DNA from: Acetivibrio saccincola
Lineage (GTDB): Bacteria; Bacillota; Clostridia; Acetivibrionales; Acetivibrionaceae
Direction of reading: 5' to 3'
DNA length: 64,000 nt
Assembly (NCBI RefSeq): GCF_002844395.1
Contig: NZ_CP025197.1
Location: forward strand, 2,666,001-2,730,000
A program made the translations under genes and the position numbers. Positions within the stretch are counted from its first letter, which is position 1. Each line of letters starts with the position of its first letter. Shown here piece by piece: positions 1 to 9,530 of this stretch. The notes under the pieces are model-generated. The model worked only from the letters and a program-made list of their open reading frames with translations, made no database searches and was not told where the DNA came from.

Positions 1-485
1 CTAAATAAAACATCCTTTTCCCTTTCTGAAAAAAAGAATTTAATCAAAGAATTTTCCACCTGAAAATTTTTTTCAACATCCACCCCTATTCTTTTTTCTG
101 ACACCACTCCTATGCAGTACGGAAAAGAGTGGGTGATGGACACAGTTATATCAGGGTATTGATGAATATAAGGGGCAGAATCTGCCCCTTTTAAAACATC
201 CACACAGCTTAAATCCACTATGCACTTTCTTAAAGCTTTATATTCAAAAAGTGCTTTTTTTACCGCATACCTGCCGCAAAGCCACTGGAGTTTTTTTTTA
301 TAAACTTTAAAACTCTCTAAATACCCTGCCTCCTTCTCAGACAGCAGGGAAAAGCACCTGCTTTCCCCAAGCTGCAATCTTTCATGCATCTTACCCATAT
401 CCACCAATGCATAATTTAAGTCAATATGTTTTTTTATACTTCCCATATTAAGTTCAATTAAATGCTTTGTCCTTTGTGGTATCAT
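1..485 (-). CDS. 4'-phosphopantetheinyl transferase (Sfp/HetI type), C-terminus cut by window edge
   Basis: Reading the minus strand from the ATG at 485 gives 161 codons that stay open to the left edge. The protein would transfer phosphopantetheine from CoA to carrier-protein domains. Visible family motifs are WLCGRYAVKKAL (about 68-79), an ITHS block (117-120), IGVDVEK (133-139, metal-binding Asp136 and Glu138) and FFSEREK (151-157, with Glu154). The downstream W-x-KEA motif lies outside the window. Its start overlaps the stop of the giant synthase gene by 4 nt (ATGA), so the two are probably translationally coupled, and the synthase's carrier domains are the obvious substrates. The motifs are seen directly; the partner assignment is inference. 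Confidence 0.85.
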   Translation of the reverse strand, partial: MIPQRTKHLIELNMGSIKKHIDLNYALVDMGKMHERLQLGESRCFSLLSEKEAGYLESFKVYKKKLQWLCGRYAVKKALFEYKALRKCIVDLSCVDVLKGADSAPYIHQYPDITVSITHSFPYCIGVVSEKRIGVDVEKNFQVENSLIKFFFSEREKDVLF

Positions 486-3400
486 AAGCTAATCCGCCTC
501 TTTACAACATTTCTTACATAGTAACATAATTCATCGTACTCATTTAACATTATTACATCGTATGTTTTATATTCATCCCCATCCTCTTTTAGCCTTGCAT
601 AAACTTTATAGCTGCATACATCCCTTGGGACTTTAACAACCCCGATTTCATCCACCTTCCATGGCAGATACACTCTTTCATTGTTATAAGCAGTATGTAT
701 GCCGCACACCTGGAATATGGAATCCATAAAAGCAGGGTTAATTAACAGCTGGTCAAGTTTATACTCTTTATTGTTAATTTCCTCTGACGGAAGTGTCTTA
801 ATTGTAAGCACGGCACCCTTGCTGTTTCTCAAAAACCTGTTGTTTTCCGGATCTTCATCCATAAACAGAGTTCCTAATACTATGGCATTTTTGGTTATTC
901 TAAGCTGGCTTTCAAGGGCAGCCCTTGTAGAACCCTCTTCCCCGGGGTGGTGTTCTATATCCCTTATATCTAATAAATCACTGTAATCTGTAAGTTTTGT
1001 ACTTATCTCCATGCTGTTTAAATTAATAAGTTTTGAGATACCGTATTTAGAATCTAAATATGTATATACGTCTCCTTTAAAACTCTCTTCCCCTGTCTTT
1101 TTCACTTCCAATATAATTTCCTGGGGTCTTTCATAAAAGAGTTTACAAGGATTGTTAAGCATTAAGTTTTTAAAACAATACTGGTCTTTTCTTCCGTAAA
1201 TCATGCTGTGGTACTGGGCAAACATTTCCATAAATGCAACTGCCGGCATCAGAGGTGTTTCCCCTAACCTGTGATGGTTTATAATAGGGTCTCTTTTAAC
1301 TGAAAATACTTTAAAAGCCTTTTCAATAAAATCGTTTCTTTTGCTCACCCACTCAATAAAAGGAGTAGGGCTGTGCTTTTTATAAGCCATGTCTTCCGGC
1401 ATTATAAACCCAAGACCTTTGCTTACAATAATCTCACTTGCATTTGTTTTTCCCTCTAAGAGGTTTATAAACTCATCAGCTCCTCTTTCCGGCTCAATAA
1501 GGTTTAGCCCTATTTCTTCAAAATTCTCTTTTAAGTATTCATTTCTCCAGGCTATACCCACATCCTTCCAGCCAGACCAAGCTATGCTCAGTCCATGGAT
1601 GTTTTTATGCTTTGAGTTTAATGAAGAAATAAAGCTTCCTATAAAACCATTTGCTGCACAGTAGTCCAGCTGCGCCTCATTTCCAAACCTTCCTGAGATG
1701 GAGGAAAACCCAATTACGCTTTTTAGCTCCTTTTTGTCCAAAAGCCTGTAAAGGTTTAGAAGTCCCCTTACCTTTACTGAAAATATTTCATTAAATTCCT
1801 CCACACTCTTATCTTTTAACAGCCTGCTCTTTTCAATTCCTGCCCCGTGAATCAGTACATGGACAGGACCGTTATTTTTAACTGATTCTTTTATAACTTC
1901 TTTAAGCTCCTCATAGTTCCTGACATCACAGGACAAGTACAAAGCTTCATTTCCGTCATCCTTTATTTGATTCATCAGTTTGTAAACGGATACAGCTTTT
2001 TTTACCTTTTCCAGCTCCTTGCTTATCATTACAGGAGTAACTTTTTCATGTTCTTTTTTAAGCCTTTCCATTATTTCTGTTCTTTTGTTTTCTATTTGCT
2101 CCTCATCCAGCTGTGAAAGCTCATCCACATTGCTGTACAACTTAGTACGCCCTATAATGGTAAATTTAGCTCTGTATTTTTTTGACAGCTTCTTTGTTAT
2201 TTCAGAAGTTATACCGTTTCCACCACCTGTAATCAAAAAGTGAATATTTTCAGGGTACTCTGCCTTCTCCAGCTTTCCCCTATCTAAATAGTCGATTTTC
2301 AGCACCATGCGCTTACCCTTTTCATAGCCAATTTCAAAATCAGTAGAGGAACACTCCGTCTCTGCCTTAAGTATAGATGCAATTTCCATAAGGTCGCCTT
2401 CAAAAGCTCCCACATCCACCACTTTTACTATTGAATCCGGCCATTCCTTTCTAAGTCCTTTGTAAAAGCCGCTTAAAGCTCCAAAGAAAGGGTCAGGGAT
2501 TTCCTTTGTATCTTTTGCATATCCATGGCAGCCGTCCATTGAAATTGCACATACAATCCTCAATTTTGGCTGTGGAATTTTTTCACTAAGTTTTTTATAA
2601 AATATGAATCTGGCTCCACCGTTTAAAAACTCCAAAGCCTCTTCTTCCTTTGATATGCTGTCAATATCAAATACCTTACCTATGTGAGTGCAGTCAATTA
2701 TTATGTCTGCATTTTCATGTATGATTTCTAAACTGTTTTCAAAATCTTTAAAGTCTTCATTTTTATTAAATATAAATTCTTTTACAAATTTTGATTGTTC
2801 TTTAAAATAATCTGATATCTTACTTACCGTTTCCTCTTCATCACCTATAATCCATATATTTTTGTTATTTAAATCAAAATCCTTTTCACCTAAAGCTTCT
2901 TCTGCAAATACAGGTATCTGAAGGCTTAAATCTCTTTCAACTTTATGGTATTTTTCTTCCGGCTCTTTTATAGTTTCTGCTTTTATAGCTTCTGCATTTA
3001 AATCTTCTTTTTTTTCATTTTCTTCTCTTATATTGTTTTCTTCACCTGTATTGTTTTCTTCATTCTTTTTTGTGCTATTTTCTTCTTTTGACCCGGTTTT
3101 GTAAAATTTACTTTCTACAAAGTCAATTACATCCCCTATGGTTTTATAGGCGGATATATTTACTTCTGTCTCCTCCGGCATTCCATACTTTTCACCTATA
3201 AGGGAAAATATTGTTGCCTGCTTTACTGTATCTATCCCGAGGTCTGCTTCCATCTCCATATCCTTTTCAAGCATTTCTTCAGGATATTTTGTCACTTCTG
3301 ATATAATTTTTATAACAGCTTCTTCTGCACTAATTTCCGGTTTTGCATCTCCTCCTACATCCTCTTTTTCCATCTGTTTTGTTTCAATCTTCCCGTCTAA

Positions 3401-6400
3401 ATTTTCTTTCTTTTCTTCTTCATTTTTTTCTGCATTTTCATTTATAAGTCCCTTAAAATCCTTTTTTAATCCCTTTACAAAGTCAATTACATCCCCTATG
3501 GTTTTGTAGCTGGATATATTTACTTCTGTCTCCTCCTGCATTCCGTACTTTTCACCTATAAGGGAAAATATTGTTGCCTGCTTTACTGTATCTATTCCGA
3601 GGTCTGCCTCCATCTCCATATCCTTTTCAAGCATTTCCACCGGATATTTTGTCACTTCTGATATAATTCCAAGTACATCTGATTCATAATTGTGGTAAGA
3701 TACAGATTTACCATCCATCTGTACATCCTCATATTGAACTTTTTCTGCACCTGTTTCACCACTTTGGTTTTCTAACAAGTTGCTTTTAAAATCCGGCTTA
3801 CACCTTTGTACATCCGGAAGGCTTTCCCTTTGCTCCTCTTCTCTTCCTTCACCTTCAGCCACAAGGATTCTTCCCTGATTTTTTAACTGCACGTTTTCAA
3901 AGCCTGAAACTTCCTTCAGCCATTTATTATAAGTTTCACTGTCAAAAATCCTGTTGTCTTTGGAGGATATTCTTTCTAAAAGATGGTAGTTGCCCTGTCC
4001 TCCAAAGGCTATAACCATCCTTAGAGCATATCTGAAATTATGCTGTCCCCCCTTAGATATATTGAGACCTTCTAAGGAAGGATCCGGCTCTTTGAAATTT
4101 GGCACCGGTGGTATTTCCTGTCTTAATAGTGCTTTTGCCGCAACAGCCTCTTCTAAAGATGCGCCCATTGTATGCCCTGTCATTCCCTTTGTGTTTACAA
4201 TTTTTATATCCCTGTATCTGTCCCCGAATACATTTTCAAGTGCCATTTTTTCAGTTTCAGCACAGCCACCTTTTTTAGGTGAAAATGTCTCATGGGAAAA
4301 ATACACCGTTTCCTTTGCAATTTCGCTTCTGTTAATTCCATGTTCTTCTTCCATTTTTGAAATAAATCTCTCTAATTCATCACAAAACTTCCTGCCTTCT
4401 ATTTTGGATTGGTGTCCTGCAGTATTGAAAAGATGGGTTCCTAAAATACGGCAAATTCCATTCATACCACGTTTCTTTACATCTTCTTCCTTTTCGATTA
4501 CAAGACCTACAGCACCGGCACCTAGAACCATTCCACTTCTTCTGTTGTCAAAAGGCACAGCCGCTTCAAAAACATTACCATTGTCTGAAGCTGCTCCCAT
4601 ACTTAAGAAACTCGCTCCTACCCACGGAAGCATTTTCTTTGAAGTAGGGTTATCTGCACCTATAACAATCATCCTTCTGGCATGCCCGCCTCTTATCAGG
4701 TCTTCTGCAAGTGTTACGGCAGATGCTGTGGAAGAACATGCAGCACTTATGGTTAAATTAGGACCCATGGCACCTATAAACTGTGCCAGCTTGTTGTTTG
4801 CCAGGGAGGAAATCTGCAATAACAATTGGTGGTTGAATTCATATATATCCTCTTCACCAAAATTATTCATAAGTCTTGAATAGTGGAAATTAAACCAGTC
4901 GGTTAAAACTTTCCTTACCCCGTCATCTTTTACTTTAGAAATTACTTCCTCATAAAAATCTATTAAATCCCTTCTGGTTTTTCTTCCAAATTTACTTGCT
5001 ATATACTTTGATACCTCGGATATAAAAGGTTCAAATCCCGGAAAACCACACGCATATATTATCCCTGTATCCTTTTGCATTTCTTCCGGTAGCACCAGCC
5101 TTCCTTCTAAATAAGCCCCTGAAGACGTAACAATCTTTTCCCTGACAAGAGGTATTTGGGCATCCTTCAATGCCTCATATCCTGCTGCTACCCCTGCGCA
5201 CACATCTAAAGACATTTGATTTATTATCTTTTCATCTATTTTATAGTCATTTAACATGTCAATTTCACCAAGTTTTCCTGCTATTTGAATAACTTCATTA
5301 ATTGCAGAAAGCTTTTTAAATGTAACTTGGTGCTCATTCTTTAAAAGCCTCGTTATGTTTAAATCCAACAAGCTTTCTAACTCGTCATCAGTAAGTTTTT
5401 CAATTAAGTTTTTCCCTTCAAATATGTAATCAAAATTGTCATCTGAAAACACTTTCTTAAAAGTACCGGGAAGTCCTATTGATACTCCGCTATATACAAG
5501 ACTTTCTTTGGCTTTTACTAAACTAGCATTTGAAGTCTTTGAAGTTTCTGACCTAATGTCCTCATTTAAAAGGACATCCCCTTCTATATTGTTTTTTGTC
5601 ACTTTTTTCAAAATTTCCTTTGACGGAACATGCCTTACATTAACGCCTAGGGTAAATAACTGAGCCATAATTGTTTTATAAGACTCAATATCACTTCTTC
5701 CCTTCCTATTGGAAGTTAAAACTGTAACCTCCTTGTCACTTAAAATACTTTTCACAAGGTTTGTAAGTACCGTTGAAGGACCTGATTCAATAAAGACCCT
5801 TACCCCTTTATGGTAAAGGGATAAAATTGCATCTTTAAAATTCACCTTTGAAACAATTTGCTCTTTTAAAATATCCGGAACATCCTTTAACCCTTCCTCT
5901 GTATCCGGGTAAAAGTCCCCTGTATGACACGCCACAACCTTCTCCTTTGGCGCTTGGAAATGATAATTTTTAATTTTGTCATAAAACCTCTCTGATGCAT
6001 CATTCATCAATGGTGTATGAAAACCGTGGGAAACATTAAGCACCCTGGTGTGAATATTCATTTCCTTTAAATATTCCGACACTTTCTCTATTTCCTCAAA
6101 TTTTCCTCCTATAACCGTCTGCTCCGGGGAATTTATATTGGATATACTCACATTAAAACCCTGTTCTTTTATAATTTCTTCAACCTTTTTGCTGTCTGCA
6201 TTTACACTGAGCATAATACCCCTGTCTTGTTCCGGTATGCTGTCAAAGGATAAACCTCTTTCCCCAACAATATTTAAAGCAGTATTTAAATCCAGCATTC
6301 CACTTGCAAAAAGACATGCCATTTCACCTAAACTGTGTCCTATCATGTAATCTGCCTTTACCCCGGACTCAGTCAAAAGTTTATGCATTCCCACATTACT

Positions 6401-8461
6401 TAAAAACATTGCAGGATGAGTGTTTTTTGTATTCTTTAGCACTTCTTCTAATGAACCCTCATCTTCTCCGAATATAAGTGAAGTAATGCCATAACCATAT
6501 TTTGCCTCCCAGAAAGCATCTGCCTGCATATACAATGACTCAACACAGGTGTATTTTTCATACAGCTCCCTTAACATATTAGGGTACTGGGAAGCCTGCC
6601 CCGGAAACATCCATGCCATTTCGTCTGATTTTATGGTTTTTCCTTCCCTGAAAAACACACCTTTTCTATTAAGGGATGTTAAGTCCTTCTTTTCAATACA
6701 TTCATTAAAATATTCCCATTTATCCTTTAAATCATCTAAAGAACTGAATACTATAGCAAGCCTCAAATTATCTTTGGCATAATTTAAAGAATTGTTTATA
6801 AGTACTCCTTCTTCTACCGGCTTGTTTTCTTTTTCTATTAGGTGTAAAAACTTAAGGTATTTGCTCCTGATATCCTCAATTACAGCCCCTGAAAACATTA
6901 AGACTTCATATAATTTATAACTTTCCTGTGAAGCTGTATCTGCTGAATCAAATACACTTGCTGTATTTACAGTATTTACATGTTCATTATTTTTCATTGC
7001 AGCAGGATAAAATCTTTTTACAAATTCAGGTCTGAATTCCTCCATACAAAGATGAAAATCAGCACCTCCAAATCCATATGCACTGACATTTGCCCGTCTT
7101 GGGTGCCAGTTTGTTCCTTCCCATTTTTTCTTCTCAGTGACAATATAAAATGGTGAGTCTTCTATTTTAAGCTTAGGATTTACCTCTTTAACACCTGCAG
7201 TTGGAGGGAGGATTTTATTGTAAAGGGCCAGACAGCTTTTTATCATACCAGGTGCCCCTGATGCATATCTTAAATGGCCTATATTTGATTTTACCGAACC
7301 TAAACCGCAGTAGTTTTTCCTCTTAGCACCTAAATTTAAAAATGCTTCTTTAAGTGCCTCTACTTCAACTTCGTCCCCTACAGATGTGCCGGTTCCATGA
7401 GCCTCCACATACTCAATGGTGTCCACAGGATATCCTGCCATTTTGCATGAACTCTCTATTACCCTTATCTGACCTTCTTTATTAGGAGCGGCAATGCCTT
7501 TACCCTTGCCGTCACTTCCCTGGCCAAAGCCAGATATTATGCCATAAATTTCATCCTTGTCCCTTAATGCATCTTCCAACCTTTTTAAAACCAGCACTCC
7601 CCCGCCCAGTCCGATTACAAAACCATTTGCCCTTTTGTCAAAGGGGAATGAACCATCGGGAGACAGTGCATTGATGCCGGAAAAGACCACCATAGGAATT
7701 TCACTCATTGTAACTTCCACACCGCCGACAAATACTACATCATAGTCTTTTCTCAAAAGTCCTATTACCCCGCAGATGGAAGCCGTCAGTGCAGATGCAC
7801 ATGCAGAATCAACTGTATAAGCCGGTCCTCTGAAGTCAAATACATTACATATTCTCCCTGCAGTTATACTCTGAAGCATACTAGGAGCGCTATCTTCTGT
7901 TATTGGAAATGTACCTTTTATGGATTTTTCCGTTATGTCACTGATTATCTCTTCCAGTTCTTCCGGAGTAAAGGCAGATTTTATTTTAGGGTTATTTTTT
8001 ATATGTTCTCTCACTTTATAATAACTAAGTCTTCTTATAATGCTGTCATAATGTGTTCCAGGTGCTCCCGTGCCAAGAATTACCGCAGTCCGCTCTTTAG
8101 GGATAGGGGATTTAACTGATTGCAATGCCTGGTCCACACAGTATATTGCCGTGTGTTGATTTGGATCCATATATTCAGCTACAGTAGGAGGTATTCTGTA
8201 CTTTCTGCTTAAAGCAGCAAAACTGTCCTTATCAACTAAAGCTCCCACTTTTGTATATGACTTGTCCTGTTTGTTAATCTGCCCGTACATTTCTGGTCTG
8301 TAAAACACTTTTTTGTCAAAAATGTGTTCCGGTAAATCTTTAACAGATACTTTTTTATTTAAAATGTTTTCCCAAAAAGTACTTATATCCGGCGCATCAG
8401 GAAACAACCCACCCATACCAACAATTGCAATTCTCTCGTCAGAATAATAGTATTTTTTCAT
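482..8461 (-). CDS. Iterative type I polyketide/fatty-acid synthase, KS-AT-KS-ACP-ACP-KR-DH
   Basis: This 2659-residue multidomain synthase builds an acyl chain from malonyl-type extenders. KS1 spans about 8-470 (Cys221, His355 in EAHGTGT, His396). The acyltransferase spans about 615-930 (Ser710 in GHSLGE). A second KS spans about 1080-1500 (Cys1242 in AACSSTAS, His1390, His1430). Two carrier domains lie at about 1595-1665 and 1715-1785. A ketoreductase follows at about 1850-2340 (GGGNGI nucleotide site, Tyr2267 and Asn2271). A C-terminal hot-dog dehydratase spans about 2385-2659 (His2396/2397, Asp2580). The architecture resembles PfaA/heterocyst-glycolipid synthases, but the second complete KS is unusual. 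There is no enoylreductase or thioesterase. Both carriers read LGIDTVKQA, with Thr where the attachment Ser is expected. The linkers around the carriers are Glu/Lys/Asn-rich. The gene ends in a 4-nt overlap with the transferase gene. The product is unknown. Confidence 0.9.
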   Translation of the reverse strand: MKKYYYSDERIAIVGMGGLFPDAPDISTFWENILNKKVSVKDLPEHIFDKKVFYRPEMYGQINKQDKSYTKVGALVDKDSFAALSRKYRIPPTVAEYMDPNQHTAIYCVDQALQSVKSPIPKERTAVILGTGAPGTHYDSIIRRLSYYKVREHIKNNPKIKSAFTPEELEEIISDITEKSIKGTFPITEDSAPSMLQSITAGRICNVFDFRGPAYTVDSACASALTASICGVIGLLRKDYDVVFVGGVEVTMSEIPMVVFSGINALSPDGSFPFDKRANGFVIGLGGGVLVLKRLEDALRDKDEIYGIISGFGQGSDGKGKGIAAPNKEGQIRVIESSCKMAGYPVDTIEYVEAHGTGTSVGDEVEVEALKEAFLNLGAKRKNYCGLGSVKSNIGHLRYASGAPGMIKSCLALYNKILPPTAGVKEVNPKLKIEDSPFYIVTEKKKWEGTNWHPRRANVSAYGFGGADFHLCMEEFRPEFVKRFYPAAMKNNEHVNTVNTASVFDSADTASQESYKLYEVLMFSGAVIEDIRSKYLKFLHLIEKENKPVEEGVLINNSLNYAKDNLRLAIVFSSLDDLKDKWEYFNECIEKKDLTSLNRKGVFFREGKTIKSDEMAWMFPGQASQYPNMLRELYEKYTCVESLYMQADAFWEAKYGYGITSLIFGEDEGSLEEVLKNTKNTHPAMFLSNVGMHKLLTESGVKADYMIGHSLGEMACLFASGMLDLNTALNIVGERGLSFDSIPEQDRGIMLSVNADSKKVEEIIKEQGFNVSISNINSPEQTVIGGKFEEIEKVSEYLKEMNIHTRVLNVSHGFHTPLMNDASERFYDKIKNYHFQAPKEKVVACHTGDFYPDTEEGLKDVPDILKEQIVSKVNFKDAILSLYHKGVRVFIESGPSTVLTNLVKSILSDKEVTVLTSNRKGRSDIESYKTIMAQLFTLGVNVRHVPSKEILKKVTKNNIEGDVLLNEDIRSETSKTSNASLVKAKESLVYSGVSIGLPGTFKKVFSDDNFDYIFEGKNLIEKLTDDELESLLDLNITRLLKNEHQVTFKKLSAINEVIQIAGKLGEIDMLNDYKIDEKIINQMSLDVCAGVAAGYEALKDAQIPLVREKIVTSSGAYLEGRLVLPEEMQKDTGIIYACGFPGFEPFISEVSKYIASKFGRKTRRDLIDFYEEVISKVKDDGVRKVLTDWFNFHYSRLMNNFGEEDIYEFNHQLLLQISSLANNKLAQFIGAMGPNLTISAACSSTASAVTLAEDLIRGGHARRMIVIGADNPTSKKMLPWVGASFLSMGAASDNGNVFEAAVPFDNRRSGMVLGAGAVGLVIEKEEDVKKRGMNGICRILGTHLFNTAGHQSKIEGRKFCDELERFISKMEEEHGINRSEIAKETVYFSHETFSPKKGGCAETEKMALENVFGDRYRDIKIVNTKGMTGHTMGASLEEAVAAKALLRQEIPPVPNFKEPDPSLEGLNISKGGQHNFRYALRMVIAFGGQGNYHLLERISSKDNRIFDSETYNKWLKEVSGFENVQLKNQGRILVAEGEGREEEQRESLPDVQRCKPDFKSNLLENQSGETGAEKVQYEDVQMDGKSVSYHNYESDVLGIISEVTKYPVEMLEKDMEMEADLGIDTVKQATIFSLIGEKYGMQEETEVNISSYKTIGDVIDFVKGLKKDFKGLINENAEKNEEEKKENLDGKIETKQMEKEDVGGDAKPEISAEEAVIKIISEVTKYPEEMLEKDMEMEADLGIDTVKQATIFSLIGEKYGMPEETEVNISAYKTIGDVIDFVESKFYKTGSKEENSTKKNEENNTGEENNIREENEKKEDLNAEAIKAETIKEPEEKYHKVERDLSLQIPVFAEEALGEKDFDLNNKNIWIIGDEEETVSKISDYFKEQSKFVKEFIFNKNEDFKDFENSLEIIHENADIIIDCTHIGKVFDIDSISKEEEALEFLNGGARFIFYKKLSEKIPQPKLRIVCAISMDGCHGYAKDTKEIPDPFFGALSGFYKGLRKEWPDSIVKVVDVGAFEGDLMEIASILKAETECSSTDFEIGYEKGKRMVLKIDYLDRGKLEKAEYPENIHFLITGGGNGITSEITKKLSKKYRAKFTIIGRTKLYSNVDELSQLDEEQIENKRTEIMERLKKEHEKVTPVMISKELEKVKKAVSVYKLMNQIKDDGNEALYLSCDVRNYEELKEVIKESVKNNGPVHVLIHGAGIEKSRLLKDKSVEEFNEIFSVKVRGLLNLYRLLDKKELKSVIGFSSISGRFGNEAQLDYCAANGFIGSFISSLNSKHKNIHGLSIAWSGWKDVGIAWRNEYLKENFEEIGLNLIEPERGADEFINLLEGKTNASEIIVSKGLGFIMPEDMAYKKHSPTPFIEWVSKRNDFIEKAFKVFSVKRDPIINHHRLGETPLMPAVAFMEMFAQYHSMIYGRKDQYCFKNLMLNNPCKLFYERPQEIILEVKKTGEESFKGDVYTYLDSKYGISKLINLNSMEISTKLTDYSDLLDIRDIEHHPGEEGSTRAALESQLRITKNAIVLGTLFMDEDPENNRFLRNSKGAVLTIKTLPSEEINNKEYKLDQLLINPAFMDSIFQVCGIHTAYNNERVYLPWKVDEIGVVKVPRDVCSYKVYARLKEDGDEYKTYDVIMLNEYDELCYYVRNVVKRRISL
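3115..3668. repeat. Direct repeat encoding the tandem ACP domains of the synthase
   Basis: The blocks 3115-3308 and 3475-3668 are the same sequence offset by exactly 360 bp. Over the central 180 bp I count about 10 differences, roughly 94% identity, including at silent sites. Each copy encodes one carrier domain with the LGIDTVKQA motif. The near identity indicates a recent in-frame duplication or continuing gene conversion. Confidence 0.9.
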
Positions 8462-8501
8462 TTTAACCCCTCCCCAAAATAATTTTTAAACTTATCTTTG
8501 A

Positions 8502-9497
8502 TTAGCTTATCTTGGTAACTTTCATGAAAAAATTATAAATATCTTTTGATAGTTTAGGTACTCTTAAAATATTGAGATGACCTGCGTGATAAAGACTGAC
8601 GTTTTTTACATTGGTTTTTTCTATAAAGCTTTTGTATTTTTCTTCTTCAATAAGCTGGTCATAAATTGAGTACAAAAGTGCAACAGATTCAAAATCCACA
8701 TCTGTATATGTGCCGTTAAATATCTCCACTTCTTCAAATACAGCTTCTGTTGCCTTCTCATTCCATTTATGTTTTCTAAGATCGTTTCTAATGGATTCTA
8801 ATATATCACTTTCCCATACAAGCCTTTGCAAGCTGCCTACCGGATTAATGAGAACAATGCCTTTAATTCTGTTTTCTATAGCATTTGTCCCATCCTTTAT
8901 AACATAATACTTTAAAGTAACAAATCCACCCATACTGAATCCTACAAGCAACAAAGGCTTTTCATTGGCATGATTTATAAACTGAACACAAGCCTCAACA
9001 TCATAAACAGATTGAATAAAGGCTTTTTTTGTCCTGTACACATCAGCACTTAAGAAATATTCCCCGCTAAAAAGACTGTTTTTAGGCTTTCTTTTATAAT
9101 GATATGGCAGTATCATTATAAAAACATTGAATTTTAATTCATTTAGCATTCTGACTAAAAACGTATAATTCAGTAAATGTTCATCGTATAGTCCATGGAC
9201 AAACAATATATTTCCTATACTATCGTCACAGTAACTACTGTAAAGGTAAATGGTGTTGTTTTCTTTATAAGGTAAGGTAGTGTAAAAAGAAGGTATTTCA
9301 ATAACGTCATAGCCGCCTGGAGCCTTCCCGTATTTCAGTGTGGAAATATCAATTTTTTTGCTGCTTATATTAGCCAGGGATAATTCATCATAGATAAAAT
9401 ATGAATTTACCGGCGAATGACTTACTTTAAAAAGCTTTTCACTTTTGATTTTTTCCATAGCTATGTTGTCAACAAACTTTGAACTTGCTTCGTTCAT
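8502..9497 (-). CDS. Alpha/beta hydrolase, probably releases or processes the synthase product
   Basis: This 331-residue serine hydrolase shows the oxyanion-loop HGLYDE (101-106), the nucleophile elbow GFSMGG (Ser188), a plausible acid Asp280 and His307 in HAGHLNI. It has no signal peptide, so it should be cytoplasmic. The ATG follows a strong GGGAGGGGGGA Shine-Dalgarno stretch. It sits 33 nt downstream of the acyl ligase and 40 nt upstream of the synthase, inside the same minus-strand unit. The synthase carries no thioesterase domain, so an off-loading or acyl-transfer role is a reasonable inference, but the substrate is not shown by the sequence. Confidence 0.8.
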   Translation of the reverse strand: MNEASSKFVDNIAMEKIKSEKLFKVSHSPVNSYFIYDELSLANISSKKIDISTLKYGKAPGGYDVIEIPSFYTTLPYKENNTIYLYSSYCDDSIGNILFVHGLYDEHLLNYTFLVRMLNELKFNVFIMILPYHYKRKPKNSLFSGEYFLSADVYRTKKAFIQSVYDVEACVQFINHANEKPLLLVGFSMGGFVTLKYYVIKDGTNAIENRIKGIVLINPVGSLQRLVWESDILESIRNDLRKHKWNEKATEAVFEEVEIFNGTYTDVDFESVALLYSIYDQLIEEEKYKSFIEKTNVKNVSLYHAGHLNILRVPKLSKDIYNFFMKVTKIS

Positions 9498-9530
9498 AAA
9501 AATCCCCCCTCCCTGCCTTTTAAATGAAAC

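Noticed and set aside
3990-4883. Long plus-strand frame of 297 codons opposite the synthase
   Set aside because: It lies fully antisense to the strongly conserved second KS domain, has no ribosome site of note and no recognisable domain.
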